Assembly (NCBI GenBank): GCA_037893225.1
Contig: JAZGUH010000274.1
Span: 62,001 to 126,000 of the forward strand
DNA length: 64,000 nucleotides
DNA from: Hippasteria phrygiana
Taxonomy: Eukaryota; Echinodermata; Asteroidea; Valvatida; Goniasteridae
Direction of reading: 5' to 3'
Shown here: positions 32,159 through 42,930 of the stretch, in pieces
Layout: every line of letters starts with the position of its first letter
Position numbering within the stretch: the first letter of the stretch is position 1
The notes under the pieces: generated by a model
What the model saw: only the letters and a program-made list of their open reading frames with translations
What the model was told of the DNA's origin: nothing
Databases searched by the model: none
Program-made: the position numbers and the translations under genes

Positions 32159-32524
32159 CGGTATAGTATTAAACATTTGCTTTTTTTGGAATTTTCAGAA
32201 ATGATTTGATTTGGGGGTTAGTATTTTATAGCAAATACTGATAACAGTTTTGTGTGCACAGATGCTGGGAAAACAAAGAGAAAACAAAATGCTATTCTTG
32301 TAGGCTGGTTCCCTGACCCTAATTCAGACAAAATGAAGCAATTTATACATGTCGGGGAATTACCAGGCCAGGGAATTAGACTTGAAAATGACAGCGCACC
32401 AGGTGCCATGATTTCACAGCATGCTTAAGACCATTATTTGCTTACAGTCAATTAAGGTATTTCATAATAATTCAGTAGGGGGCTTAGTGTTGTTATTTGA
32501 TGCTTGCAAATGTTGTGTATTCAT
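32159..32524 (-). mobile_element. TTAA-family MITE 1b in the nested cluster
   Basis: TTAA at 32155-32158 and 32525-32528. The reverse-orientation 1b order is kept: GAATTTTCAGAAATGATTTG, then GGGGGTTAGTATTTTATAGC, then GACAGCGCACCAGGTGCC, then TTTCATAATAATTCAGTAGG. Terminal bases are diverged. The right TTAA also serves the next copy. Confidence 0.8.
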
Positions 32525-32528
32525 TTAA

Positions 32529-33232
32529 ATGTACACTGTAAAAAAGGCGTTAAGCTTTTACACACTTTTCTTGTACCCACTTTTTTTTACACATTTAGCC
32601 CACGACATGTTTAGATTTAACGACATGTTTAGATTTAACGTTTAGCTTTTTGACACAACACGTTTAGCATTTAAACACCTAGTGTGTACAAGAAAAGTGT
32701 TTAAAAGCTAAACGCCTTTTTTACAGTGTAGTGTACATGATTTGTCATTGTTGCAATTTTCAGAAATGGGCGGATTTGGGGGTTAGTATTTTATAGGAAA
32801 TATCGTTCCACTGACCTTTCCAAAGTTTTGCATTTTTGGATGGCGAAAAATAACGAGAGAAAAACGGCGTTTGTTCTTAACCGTCGGGCGGATGATTTAG
32901 TCAAGGCGCGCGTGGCTACCTGGATGCGTGGCTACCTGGACGCGTGGCGCGCCCCGGATATGCCAGCATGTCCAGGGCGTGCCACTCGTCCAGGTAGCCA
33001 CGCGCACCTTGACTAAAGGCTACATTTGTTATAGAGGGCAGTTTTCCCAACGATTGCCGGCTGGCAATTGTTGAAAAACGATATAAATTTCCACTTTTCT
33101 TGACAACGACAGCACACCTGGTGCCATCATTTCACAGGATGATTGAGACTATTAACTTAGTCTAGTAAGGTTATTTCATAATAATTCAGTAAAAAAATAA
33201 ATTTGGAGGATTACCAATCGTGTGCACTACCT
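32529..33232 (-). mobile_element. TTAA-family MITE 1a, interrupted in its own TIR
   Basis: TTAA at 32525-32528 and 33233-33236. The left TIR is split: ATGTA at 32529-32533, then a 195-bp insertion, then GTGTACATGATTTG from 32731. The rest is a full 1a copy in reverse, including GGGGGTTAGTATTTTATAGG, the long stem-loop (about 32896-33025), a central palindrome around GATTGCCGGCTGGCAATTG and the end TGTGCACTACCT. Confidence 0.92.
32534..32728. mobile_element. CACTGT-family palindromic MITE, TA target, copy 1
   Basis: Inverted ends CACTGTAAAAAAGGCG and CGCCTTTTTTACAGTG are perfect over 16 bp and continue imperfectly to about 40 bp. TA flanks both sides (32532-32533 and 32729-32730); removing one TA plus the element restores the TTAA-family TIR. 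The centre repeats GACATGTTTAGATTTAAC twice. TA duplication fits Tc1/mariner-type transposition; no transposase is present. Confidence 0.93.
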
Positions 33233-33236
33233 TTAA

Positions 33237-34165
33237 CAGCTGTGCTACTACATTTTTTTCTCTGGTCAAATGAAATGATATGGCTCCCATGAAAACTGAA
33301 AAACCAAATCATTGGCAGTGTCTCTTTGACTTTATACCGATAATCACATCAAAGAACTGATTACAGCAGAAATATGGATGAGAACTACATCGTGTACAAG
33401 AGTCATGTTGGAGACAAATTATGGAGACGTGAGTTATCTTGGGGACTTGAAAGCCAGGCCAAAGCCATCATGGGAAAATTATATTAGTCCGGAGAGGAAG
33501 ATCAAATTTGGGACTGATTGCCGATTCATGAGATTTACATCCAGGCCAAGTGAAAAGCAGTATGGATGGCAGGGCTGTGTCACGACTCACGTCCTAATGC
33601 AGAAAACAAAAGTCGTGGGGAGAGGGGAAGTGGGAGTTATCGTAATCGTGGGCCGTATAATTCGGAGCAGACGGCGGGGCTGGTAGACGCATTATGTAGG
33701 TCAGAGTGGATTTAGTAGTGTCATAATTTAACACATGATATGGAGGAAGGGTGCTCCTCGTGGGGGCGTAAAAATCATGTGCTGATGATGAGGGTGGACT
33801 TGAATCTCTGGCCGGGTGAGCTTTGTTTATGGGTTGAAGTCTGCTCCAACTGAAATAGCTAGGGGAGGGGTCGAGGAAAGGTGACATGGGGGAGGTAACA
33901 AGAGAGTGGGAACAAAGAGTGTTCACACAGACTTGGAGTTTGACTTGGAGTTGTGACTTCAAAGTCAAACCAGCTTGGGGTCTGATGTTGCTGAGAATGC
34001 AAAAATGTGTTGGGAATAAGTCTGGCTCATAGAGATGGTAAGAAAGAACGGGACTGTGATTTTTTTGAACTGAAAGAAAACTAAGCTGACAGCTCAATAC
34101 AGAGCTTTATATACTGTTGTTTCCTGCATGCACTTTTGGTCTGAACAAGACAAAGGTAGGGGCCT
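33237..34165. other. Unassigned stretch
   Basis: No supported gene. Open frames of 102 (plus) and 167 (minus) codons lack ordered domains. An ATGGAGGAAGG word lies near 33738. Confidence 0.5.
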
Positions 34166-34330
34166 GGGCCAAAAGCTCCTCAGCACACAGCACAGAGTTC
34201 CGCTTAGCGGCGACAAGTTACCAGCCAAAATGTCATGTGATGTACAAACTTCCTGTGACTGGTTCCCAGCCCGTTTTTGCTTAGCAAGTAAATCGATAAG
34301 CCTCATTTTCTGATAAGCAGGTCTAATGAA
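34166..34330. mobile_element. AATTTCA-family MITE fragment
   Basis: Contains CGCTTAGCGGCGACAAGTTA, then CCAGCCAAAATGTCATGTGA and later TTTTTGCTTAGCAAG, matching the interior of the element at 27532. Ends are not preserved. Confidence 0.45.
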
Positions 34331-34469
34331 GTGAGCTCTGATGCAAGACAGATACGAAACAACAGCAAAAGACAGCATCTTTAATCGTAATGCTTATCAT
34401 GGGAGGGCAAACTACATGTACTGTGAGAGTGAAGCAGAGAGTGCAGCTCTAGACGTTTTTGGTTTTTGG
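34331..34469. other. Short unassigned stretch
   Basis: Nothing recognised. Confidence 0.5.
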
Positions 34470-34860
34470 TCTTTGGTTTTGTTTTTGTTTTTGTTTATTG
34501 CAAGTTCGCCCCAAAAAAGGCTAAAAGCCACTCGAGGAGTGGAGCTACAAAGAGAAAAAAATATAATCAAAGATGCAAGAGGTGGGAATTAATATTCCTC
34601 TTGAAGTAGGGAAGATCGTACGACGAAGGGAAACATGCACCAGGCAAACAATTCCATAAAGATTCACAACGATGAGGGAAAAAGCTATTGGCTTTCGTTC
34701 TACGTCTACATAGGTAGAGTACTATTGGTGGGAACAGGCGGAAAGCCAAGTTTCACACTCGAACACCCTAAACTGGAGGTGTCATGCTGAACAACAAGCC
34801 GGTGGAACATTTACAATGAAAATACCTGCCGAACAGACTGAGAGTAGTTTCACTTTAACA
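34470..34860 (-). mobile_element. LINE 3' end, 5'-truncated, copy 2
   Basis: The minus strand reads SLSLFGRYFHCKCSTGL near the upstream end, then in another frame RRRTKANSFFPHRCESLWN, CLPGACFPSSYDLPYFKRN and INSHL (34749-34567). This aligns in order with the C-terminal reverse-transcriptase region of copy 1 at 10787. The tail gives CTCGAGTGGCTTTTAGCC, then TTTTTTGGGGCG, then an (AAACAA)n-like end at 34470-34500. Frame changes and stops show it is dead. Confidence 0.78.
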
Positions 34861-35577
34861 GTCAAAACTATCTGTGACTGACTGCTGACTTCACATGAAT
34901 TTCACAGATGTTGAAGCAGTTTCGAATAAGTCATGATGGGGGGGGGGGGGGGGGAGACAGAAAAAACAATCAGGGACTCTTTTTGATGGATGGTAAACCC
35001 GGCCTGAGAGAAGCACACGCAGCAGGAGACTGGGCCATGTTGTGGGCCCCTCAACGGGGCCCGACGGGATCCGGTAAAACAGGTCAGAACAAAACCCGTT
35101 CACCGCAGAAAAGGTGTGAGGGGTATTGATGGATTATCGGGGGCCATAATAGCACAGTTTAAGTGCATTGTGGAGGGGGGCAAGAAGCCAGACCTCGACG
35201 GAGTTCTCGGATGCAAAGGGCCCATCAGAAGAAGGCCCAGGGTCTGGTTTTCAGATTAAGTCTCTCTGACTCACAGAGGAGCAACATCAATATGTCGTGA
35301 CCCAGGAAAGGATTGGTGGAACAAGTACAAATTACCAGGGCAACGATGGCTTTTTAAAGGGATCGTGTGATATACCCAGGGGTGAGATTTGAATGAAACA
35401 ACCCACAAAAGATTCAGAGGCATTAAATTTGTATGGCGTTGCTGAAAATCTGCACAAGAAAACTTCATTTTCTACCAATAGATACGGTTCAAAATTGCCC
35501 CCAAAAAAGGCATCATTAGAATTCAAAGAAGCTGTTTCAGGTTTAAGAGATCATTTTGGAATGATAAAAACAATTAT
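34861..35577. other. Unassigned stretch
   Basis: No supported gene. Contains G17 at 34938-34954. An open frame begins at 35393 but runs into the next transposon and has no domain. Confidence 0.5.
34938..34954 (+). repeat. Poly-G tract (G17)
   Basis: Uninterrupted guanine run. Confidence 0.95.
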
Positions 35578-35885
35578 TAGGGCTGTCCCATTGACACTTA
35601 ATAAAATAATTACTGCAAAAAGGCAGTCATTAGTTTGGTTTCTTGTTTATCAAAACGTTATATGTACCCGTAATGATCTTAAGACAACAGGCACAGGCAA
35701 AATATCGATCGCCGCACGTAAAACACCACCGTGCTTTGCGTGCAACTTTTTTACCTAGGCGCGGGCATGCAGTTGCAGCTGACGCACGAAAAATTGATCG
35801 GCGAGTATCGAATATTGAAATATTCGGTCAAACACAGTTTCAAATAATCGAATACTAAATTATTCGAAAATGAACAACACCCCTA
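35578..35885 (+). mobile_element. Short hAT-like element
   Basis: Left end TAGGGCTGTCCCA, right end GAACAACACCCCTA. Flanks ACAATTAT (35570-35577) and CAAATTAT (35886-35893) are a near-match 8-bp duplication. Near the right end, TTCGAATAATTTAG-type words recur, as in the element at 60381. No transposase. Confidence 0.65.
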
Positions 35886-36257
35886 CAAATTATGGACCAA
35901 CAAATCTTATGGAAGTCTGGAAGACGTCTCACCCAATAGTCCTGAAATCCGGACTAATCACGAAAAATTCACCGGGCGCCTGAATACCATTACAATAAGT
36001 TATTCATGTTACTGTTAAAATTACTGCAACATAGTTATAACATTTTTGTTCCTATTTTTCATATTCGTGAGCCAGAGCCTATTTTCATGGAAGGCAAAAC
36101 AGAAGTGCTTCCATAGCGATGAGTACTAAAAATCGAACATTTTACATTCTAGTCAGTTTCCCTTGTGGATTGTTTGACGAATTATAAGTTAAAAAGTCGT
36201 ATCCTCATTGAGTGATCCCCACAATGTCGCTTCCCAGGTTGTATCGTAAAATTGGGT
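35886..36257. other. Unassigned stretch
   Basis: Nothing recognised. Confidence 0.5.
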
Positions 36258-36449
36258 GTGATCCCTGGCTATACGGCATTCTGGGTTTATGACTTCTGAC
36301 TAGCGCCCACCCGAACAAAGATACTGACAATTTGGGAGACTGCCAACATAGGGCAAGATAGCTCAGTTGGTAGAGCGCCGGTACGGTAACCCGGAGGTCG
36401 CAGGTTCGTATCCCGCTCCGGTCAGTTTCTTTGTTCACTTTGAAAACTT
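36258..36449 (+). mobile_element. tRNA-derived SINE head with 5' extension
   Basis: GATCCCTGGCTATACGGCAT, then GGGTTTATGACTTCTGACTA, then ATACTGACAATTTGGGAGAC precede a tRNA-like unit with A box TAGCTCAGTTGGTAGAGC (36359-36376) and B box GGTTCGTATCC (36403-36413). The same upstream sequence occurs at 44132, so the family starts well before the A box. The body and tail found at 15375 are absent after about 36449. Confidence 0.88.
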
Positions 36450-36730
36450 GACATTCTTCTTTGAGAAAGATGCACATTTTTTGTTGATTTAAAAACACTT
36501 TGGAACTTGTTTGGAAGCCATTTCTAACCAAGATTTCCTTAAAACAATGTTGATGAGTTATTTTGGAGAACTAATTTTTAGTACTCAGTGGTTTGATGTC
36601 TCTTGACATGGCGTTTCTTCTATACAAAACAAAATAATGCTCTTTTGCCCGAGAAAACTGGAAAGCTTTTAATGAGGATGTTGATTCCCGAGAGAAATTC
36701 TGCATCGTTTTGCCATTTCACATAGAATGA
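36450..36730. other. Unassigned stretch
   Basis: Nothing recognised. Confidence 0.5.
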
Positions 36731-37296
36731 CCCCTTCCGTCTAGCTGTTATTAATGGCTGGGATCAAAATATCCACTGGACCACTGGACCGAGTCCAGTG
36801 ATTTGAGTGTTGGTCTAGTCAAACTCTTGACCAAAGAGTCCAGTGGTCTAGTGCTTTTTGTTTCATAACACTGCGTGAAATGCTATCACTAAAGTTCATT
36901 TTTTTCTATTATCTGGTGAACTGAAAAAGCCCCATAATTTCCGGAATGGCCTGCATTTTTAGTTTTGAGGCAGGAAGTTTCAATCAAAACAGCAAAACCC
37001 CTCCCCCAACAAGGTCGGCAAAGGGGAAAAATCGAAACAGCACACTCATTCAAAACACTGTGTTCCTATTTCTACCATTGGTCTTGTGCAAATTCTGGTC
37101 TAGTAAAAATGTTGTGCTACTAGCCCAGCTGTCTAGTAGATTTTTACCTGAAATTCGACCCCTGAATGGGCTGCGTATGCCAAGCATACCGTAAACAATA
37201 GGCAAACAATGGATTGAGTATGTGTAGGAATGCACGTATGGACGACAACTGTCCAGATTGTCTTTTTCAAACCGCGGCTATGGCCGTCGTCCATAT
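36731..37296 (+). mobile_element. Rep3 copy 4, split by a hAT-like element
   Basis: Left part CCCCTTCCGTCTAGCTGTTA up to about 36757. The right part resumes at about 37165 with GGGCTGCGTATGCCAAGC and continues GCAAACAATGGATTGAGTAT to CCGTCGTCCATATTGAA. The break is within about a dozen bases of the hAT insertion point in copy 2. Confidence 0.8.
36758..37164 (+). mobile_element. hAT-like element inside Rep3
   Basis: Left end CTGGGATCAAAATATCC and right end TTCGACCCCTG (inverse CAGGGGTCGAA) resemble hAT termini. Flanks TAATGGCT and AATGGGCT are a near-match 8-bp duplication with exact bounds uncertain by a few bases. The interior repeats CACTGGACCA and CCAGTGGTCTAGTG words. No transposase. Confidence 0.6.
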
Positions 37297-37297
37297 T

Positions 37298-37515
37298 GAA
37301 ATCAGCCAATACAGGGCTAAAAAAAGCCACTCTACTAGGCCTAAAGAGTTACAATCAGAGGCGGTAGGGTTGGCGACATTTTTGAATTGCCAACCCTACC
37401 ACCCTTAATACAGTTTTCCTGGACACAGATCTAAATGGAGGATAATTCTTCAACAGATTCCAGAGAAATTATCCCAGTTTACAGACCTATAAACCCAGGT
37501 GGGATACTCCCCCAA
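37298..37515 (-). mobile_element. SINE body and tail, head missing
   Basis: The minus strand reads AGTATCCCACCTGGGTTTAT, then AATTTCTCTGGAATCTGTTG, then GTCCAGGAAAAC, then GGTAGGGTTGGC, ending GTAGAGTGGC, TTTTTTTAGCC, CTGTATTGGCTGATTT. It matches the body of 15375-15712 and the tail of 13330-13425. It abuts Rep3. Confidence 0.82.
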
Positions 37516-38132
37516 AAAACAGGCCTAACAAAAAGTGACTTTTGTGAGCCCCTGGTGCCATTTGTCTGAAAGTTGTTGCTAATACAACAAAAGTGACATC
37601 AGGAGATGGTACTCCTCTTTTGTGTTTAAGCACTATAGGCGCAAAAGGGGAACCCTGTTTTATGACGTCAGATTTGTTTGCTCCTAACAGTGACGACTTC
37701 TAGACAAATGGCACCAGCGAGCTAGACGGGACTTGATTAATACAAAAAGCAGTTCTCAAAAGTAACTTTTTAAAAATTATTTCATGGCAGAAATAAATTG
37801 CACATTTTAACCGTAATCAACATAAAAACTACAACACAACATGCTCTGTAAAAGAATTGAAAACCATCAACTTTTTACTTGAAATGAAAACAAACATTGA
37901 ATACTTTCCCTTTCTCCCTTGCCAAATCCCTATGTTACTTCCATTGCTTAATTACGACCTCTTATTAATAATACTACCCCCTTTTTGTACCACACTTCTT
38001 TGTTCCCTCCAGCTTCATCCCTTCCATCTCAACCCTCTTTCATCCTCACCCTTGCTGTCTCTTCCCTTCTATAATACTCTCTTTGATGTTCACCTACTGC
38101 CACTCTCCCATGTACGTATGTTGACGTATATG
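37516..38132. other. Unassigned stretch
   Basis: No supported gene; the 154-codon frame starting at 37857 is compositional (leucine/proline) and runs into the next transposon. Confidence 0.5.
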
Positions 38133-39051
38133 AGGGCCGTCCATAAAGTACGTACGCACGAAATGCAGACTTTTTTGACCCCCCCTTCCCCCTGTGCGCA
38201 TGGCATATGCAGTGGCTCCAACCCCCCTCCCCTCTGTACACATACGCATTCCATATCTCTTTTTGACTTCTCAGACTACCCTATTCAGGCATCATTAAAC
38301 GTAACAGTACACCTGCTGTAGTAGTATGATTCGCATGTCGCATCCAAAGACTGAAATAAATCACAAAATGTTGACAGAAAGAAAAAAATGCAAACATTTT
38401 TTATTAACAGAACAGGAAATGATTGAACAGTGTTATATTTTGAACCAAAACAGCATTCAATGATGACATGAACCAAAAAAGGAAAACAAATTCCCTGATA
38501 CACTATTTTTTGCATAGTTTGCTCTTGACGTTTCATGAGTGGTTTTATTGAGATAGTGAATAACGCTTTTCACAAAAATATGTGTTTGAACAAGAGGCAG
38601 TTGATATACAAGACTTAAATCTATTTCTTTTTTACCTCCAGTACAAAGAGCGATTTTGGACAGCACGCGGGTGAAATTGATACAAGTACACCTGTACGTT
38701 TCCGGTGTACACTGCCGGTTTATAAAGCAGTCTTTTTGTTGCGGTCTAAAAATAGGCCGGAGTTGGCTGGCGGTGGCGCTGGGAAGACTAATTTACTTTT
38801 AGTTGGCGTGAAGGGTACTGTGTTATAACTGTTTTTTGATGCACAAAAGCTGGTCCTGGTAGTTATTTATATGAGATAGTACATGTACATTGTAATGACA
38901 ATTCATTAAAAGCAAATTGTCGGTTGCGTACAGTACGCATTGGCTTGGACCCCCCCTCCCCTCCCCCCCCCCCCCCTGTAGGCATGGTGTACACAATGTC
39001 AACAACCCCCCCTCCCCCCCTTCGTGCGTACGTACTTTATGGACGGCCCCT
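38133..39051. mobile_element. TIR element with CCGTCCATAAAGTACGTACG ends
   Basis: Left end AGGGCCGTCCATAAAGTACG and right end CGTACTTTATGGACGGCCCC are inverted over about 27 bp (both continue to CGTGCG/CGCACG). Just inside both ends lie C-rich blocks on the plus strand (38176-38235 and 38949-39020), so the subterminal parts are direct rather than inverted. The 919-bp interior has no transposase. Flanks are not a clean duplication. Confidence 0.75.
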
Positions 39052-41149
39052 ATTGTGGGTGTATCAGTCTAGTTTATTCACAGGCTCGTATGCTGCACTC
39101 GCATAAGCCATAGTCTGGGTCAGGTTTTGTGGCTACAGATTCGAATTTGGCCATTGACGGGCTACGGTGAAGAGCCGTAGCCATTGATAATAATGTCTTA
39201 CATCAGCATGCTACTAGGCGTGTTGCAAAAATACCGTACAAACACTATGACAACACGAACCATTCAAATTATCTCTTATATGGGTTTTCTGTTTGAACCC
39301 CAGAAATATATGTGCACAAGAAGTTTTCCAAAACACATTATAAAATCAGGCGTGCAAAGGTTTTTTAAGTAATACTTATTGATTGCCTTGAAAAGTAGAG
39401 AGTATCGATTCTTGGCATATTTCTATAGTGATTTGTATCAATATGATTAAAAGCTATTGAATTGTGCATTGTTCGAAAATCACCGGGATCGCCAGTTCAG
39501 TTAATCAATTGCTGCTACAGAATCGAAGCACAGCCTACACCGGGTTTGAACTCGTGAATCTGACCCAAAAAAGTATTGCACACTACTCGCCAGAAAGGTT
39601 TCAAGTTGGTCGTTAGCTTCACTTCCATCCCATGATGGGATTCGCATTCTTGTAAAAACCCCGGTTTCAAAGAATCTCATGAAAACTATGACAGCAACAG
39701 AGGAAATTAACGAATATCACTGCTTGTAAAAGGCTACTATGCAATTCAATTTAATACGCAACACCATTATGCCTATTCAAATGCGACGTCACTTGTACAG
39801 CACAAAGGGTAAACTGCAGATCTGCACAATGAGCAAAACTAAGTTGGCGGAGGAAACATACGTGCATGGTCCTTAATCTCTCTTTTTAGGCCAGCTAATT
39901 TTGTTAACTTCAGGTCAATCCAGTCCGTCAGCAGTTTGCAGAGGTTTCATATTCAAATCTTTGTAAGACATGATTACACATGTGTGAAAAAATGCTAAAA
40001 TGATATTTATTGCATAGTTCCTTTAAGTCTAGAGTAACAACTTGGAAACGGGACTCTCAGGAGTTGGTGGGGAGAGCTAGCTGTCATTCTTTTACAAGTC
40101 GACAAATCAGGGAGATTTTGATTGATGTTTGGTGACGGAGGACGCTGTCCAACGGAACTGACAGCATCATGGCGCTGGGTTTGGGTTAGTGGTCTCAGGG
40201 TAGCCGCCGCTGCATCATGGGGAAAACTCCCGGCAGGCAAAACCACAGTTTGCCGGCCCTGATGAGAATACCATACCTCTGGGCTACATGGGAGAAATTA
40301 ATCATACAAATGTAAAAATCTCGGAGTTGCTCCCCCAAGTCTTTAAATATCAATCGTGGCTACTTTGTTCGGTGATTCCCGGGCGAAGATAAATCACCCG
40401 AAAGCGGAAACTTTTGGTGTTAAATCGGGAAGCAGAGATACAGCAGGTCATGGGAACTACTTACACATTTCTGTTTTGGCATGACAGGATCGGACTGAGG
40501 AACGTCAAAGTGCCTAGGGAAAGATTCTCCTTTTTTTCCCCTCTATTTGCAGTTTAGAAATATGGCACCCATTTCATCACCTTTTTCACAATTAATACCA
40601 AATGTTGCTAAGATGGAATTCAACACTATGCAGACCATGGATGCAGTTGGACAATTCCACCTTCACTAACGTTACATTTATAGACTGTCATGTCACACAG
40701 TTTCATCCCTCACAGTTTCAAAGCCTATTGACCAATGGCAAAACTGAGGCCTACCGAGAGACAGAACTCAGAACTTTGGTTCCTTTTTCTGAACGCTCAG
40801 TTCACTAGTCGTCGCTAACGTTACCAAAAAGGACATGGTGTATTTGAGGGTACTGTTAACACCAATTGTCTTCTAAACTGGTTGAACACACTTCAAACGT
40901 ACCCATCTTTCTAAACAAATAGGGGTCAGACCTGAACAATTAACATTAAATTAAATTAATTAGCAATCTAGGCAGGACTTGCATCAAATCCGTATTAGAT
41001 GACTTCACTTGAATTTTGTGGGTACATGTACTTCACCAATTTCAACTCTGGTGCAGACAGCCTGTAACTTTTCAGTCCAGTGTTTACTTTTTCTGGTGAA
41101 CTTCTGCCCAGAAAAACTGACAGGATCAGTTTTACCAAGCCGACAAGTC
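39052..41149. other. Unassigned stretch
   Basis: No gene or repeat family recognised. A small hairpin GGCTACGG to CCGTAGCC lies near 39160-39182. Confidence 0.5.
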
Positions 41150-41405
41150 CAGATTGACGGCCGACAATCATTGGAAATGGTCTTGTTCCCCGACCTGATG
41201 ATTACATTTTGTCTAAAGTATGGTCATAGAACCAGACCACTAGAACACAATTTGTTCTCTCTGTTTTCCCAGCATCTATGCACACAAAACTTTAAAACAG
41301 GTCAGGGTTACAGTATTTGCTAGCACGCTATAAAATACCAACCCATCTATTTACTAATACTAATCCATTTATTTCTGAAAATTACAGCCAAAGCAAATGA
41401 TGTAA
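41150..41405 (+). mobile_element. TTAA-family MITE 1b fragment
   Basis: Starts in the central palindrome (TTGACGGCCGACAATCATTG), then TTGTTCCCCGACCTGATGAT, then GCATCTATGCACACAAAACT, then GCTAGCACGCTATAAAATAC, then GAAAATTACAGCCAAAGC. The left half is missing and the right terminus is degraded. Confidence 0.8.
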
Positions 41406-42097
41406 ATGGTGTAAATTGTGAATACAAATCACAAAGACCGCCGGACTTGTTGGTGATGGAAACTGCCAGACCAGCACATCACGGCCCTTCATTTTTTTCT
41501 TTTCTGTGCACCAAACTTTGTTCTTTTAATGAGCTGAGGACTGGCTGTGGAGTGCGGCCCGAGGGAAACTATAGAAAATCAGGGACTGGAATATGATTGC
41601 AGAATTCTTGCCCAGTCATCCAAGAACTCTCAATAACAACTACATATGTTCCACATCACCAAAGTTCTGATAAGCGCCGAGGAAGCACGAGCAGATTGGC
41701 ACAAAGCGAAATACTTGACCGACGTACAATTTTTGATGCGAAACGACACCTTTGTATAAAGGTTTCAGTCTGAAACATCTTCCATTGTGTGTACAGGATA
41801 ACAAATTTCTACACACAAAAACAAATGAAAAAGCGGAGCAAGCTTCGATTACCAAACCCCAGTTACCCCACCTTAAATTTTCCACCTTATTTTCTTATGA
41901 CCTATACATGTATGTAGTGTAAGTACGTGTATAGTTACAAAATGTATGTACCGTAAGTAGCAAAGTTCATGCACATGGTAAAAGAATAAATCAAAGTCAA
42001 TCTGTCTGGGATACATACGGTTATGCTGCAAAAAATATTAGCCCGAAAATTGTTTCTGCTGAAAGACTTTTCAAATGCAGAAAATGAAAAATATCAA
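41406..42097. other. Unassigned stretch
   Basis: No supported gene. The 81-codon minus-strand frame at 41640-41885 has no family match. Confidence 0.5.
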
Positions 42098-42594
42098 CCT
42101 CCAAATCCATTTATTTCTGAAAATTACAGCAAAAGCAAATGTGACCCGCTCTGCAAAAAGGGCACATAAGTCGCTGTATGCTTTTACGAGTTATGGGCCG
42201 TTCAATGTGAAGAGGGTGAAAAATTCTTCAAACAAGTGATTTTAAAGGGAGGGATTATTTTGCATCTTTGATACCTTATATTATTCTATTTCATAACCAA
42301 AATCTTTGATTTCAGTGAATAAAGTTGGAAAAAGAAAGTGTTTTTGTCGAGTGCTTCCATCTATTGCTTTGCTTTTTGTTTTTTTAAATGGCTTGTTTCT
42401 CCTTAAGTCATTTCAAGAAATTCCTGAAAACAAACATGCAAATTTCCGAATATCTCGTGATTGCAAAATGCTAGAGACCTCAGACATATACCACATGAAA
42501 GCTTATAAAATGGCCTTTCCAGCTATATATAAAATACTATTTTCAAATTTTGCAACATAAGTGCCCTTTTTGCTGAGCGGGTCACAAACTACCT
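42098..42594 (+). mobile_element. TTAA-family MITE 1b remnant, split
   Basis: The terminal 1b sequence CCATTTATTTCTGAAAATTA, then CAGCAAAAGCAAAT, lies at 42098-42140. After the GTGACC element the last bases ACTACCT and TTAA (42595-42598) follow. About seven bases of the 1b end are missing at the junction. Confidence 0.7.
42141..42585. mobile_element. GTGACC-family MITE, copy 2, nested in 1b
   Basis: Left end GTGACCCGCTCTGCAAAAAG and right end CTTTTTGCTGAGCGGGTCAC are inverted over more than 25 bp. The interior (GGCCGTTCAATGTGAAGAGG; CATTTCAAGAAATTCCTG; CAAATTTCCGAATATCTCGT) matches the copy at 17211 in reverse. It shows the family without that copy's CG-rich block. Confidence 0.9.
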
Positions 42595-42598
42595 TTAA

Positions 42599-42926
42599 TA
42601 AAATGGAACTTTTCCAAGATGTACACCAACAACAAAATTTAAACTATTGGCCATCATTCACAACATACAACGAAACAAATTATCCGTTTGCCTTAATCTC
42701 AAGACCAATTCCTCTATACACTCCTGTCTATTCAGGTAGATCAAAGTACATGTACATGTATGTCAAATCTTTTTCAGCCACATCTCAGAAATCTATCTGG
42801 AAGTAGAGAGAGAGCCACTTAATGCGTGAAGTTTTCTCAGATAACATCAAATAACTTCAAGTGCCTCGGTCTCCGGAAAACCTTTGACCCCCAACTTAGC
42901 TTTTAGACAGCACCAAAAAGTGACAC
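42599..42926. other. Unassigned stretch
   Basis: Nothing recognised. Confidence 0.5.
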
Positions 42927-42930
42927 TTAA

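Noticed and set aside
33594..34097. 167-codon minus-strand open frame
   Set aside because: No recognisable domain, biased composition, no splice or promoter context.
36353..36427. Functional tRNA gene
   Set aside because: A and B boxes are present, but the sequence is repeated with identical flanks elsewhere and lacks a clean cloverleaf; SINE head is the better reading.
36205..36531. 108-codon minus-strand open frame
   Set aside because: It is the complement of a tRNA-derived SINE head; such frames arise from the conserved A/B box text.
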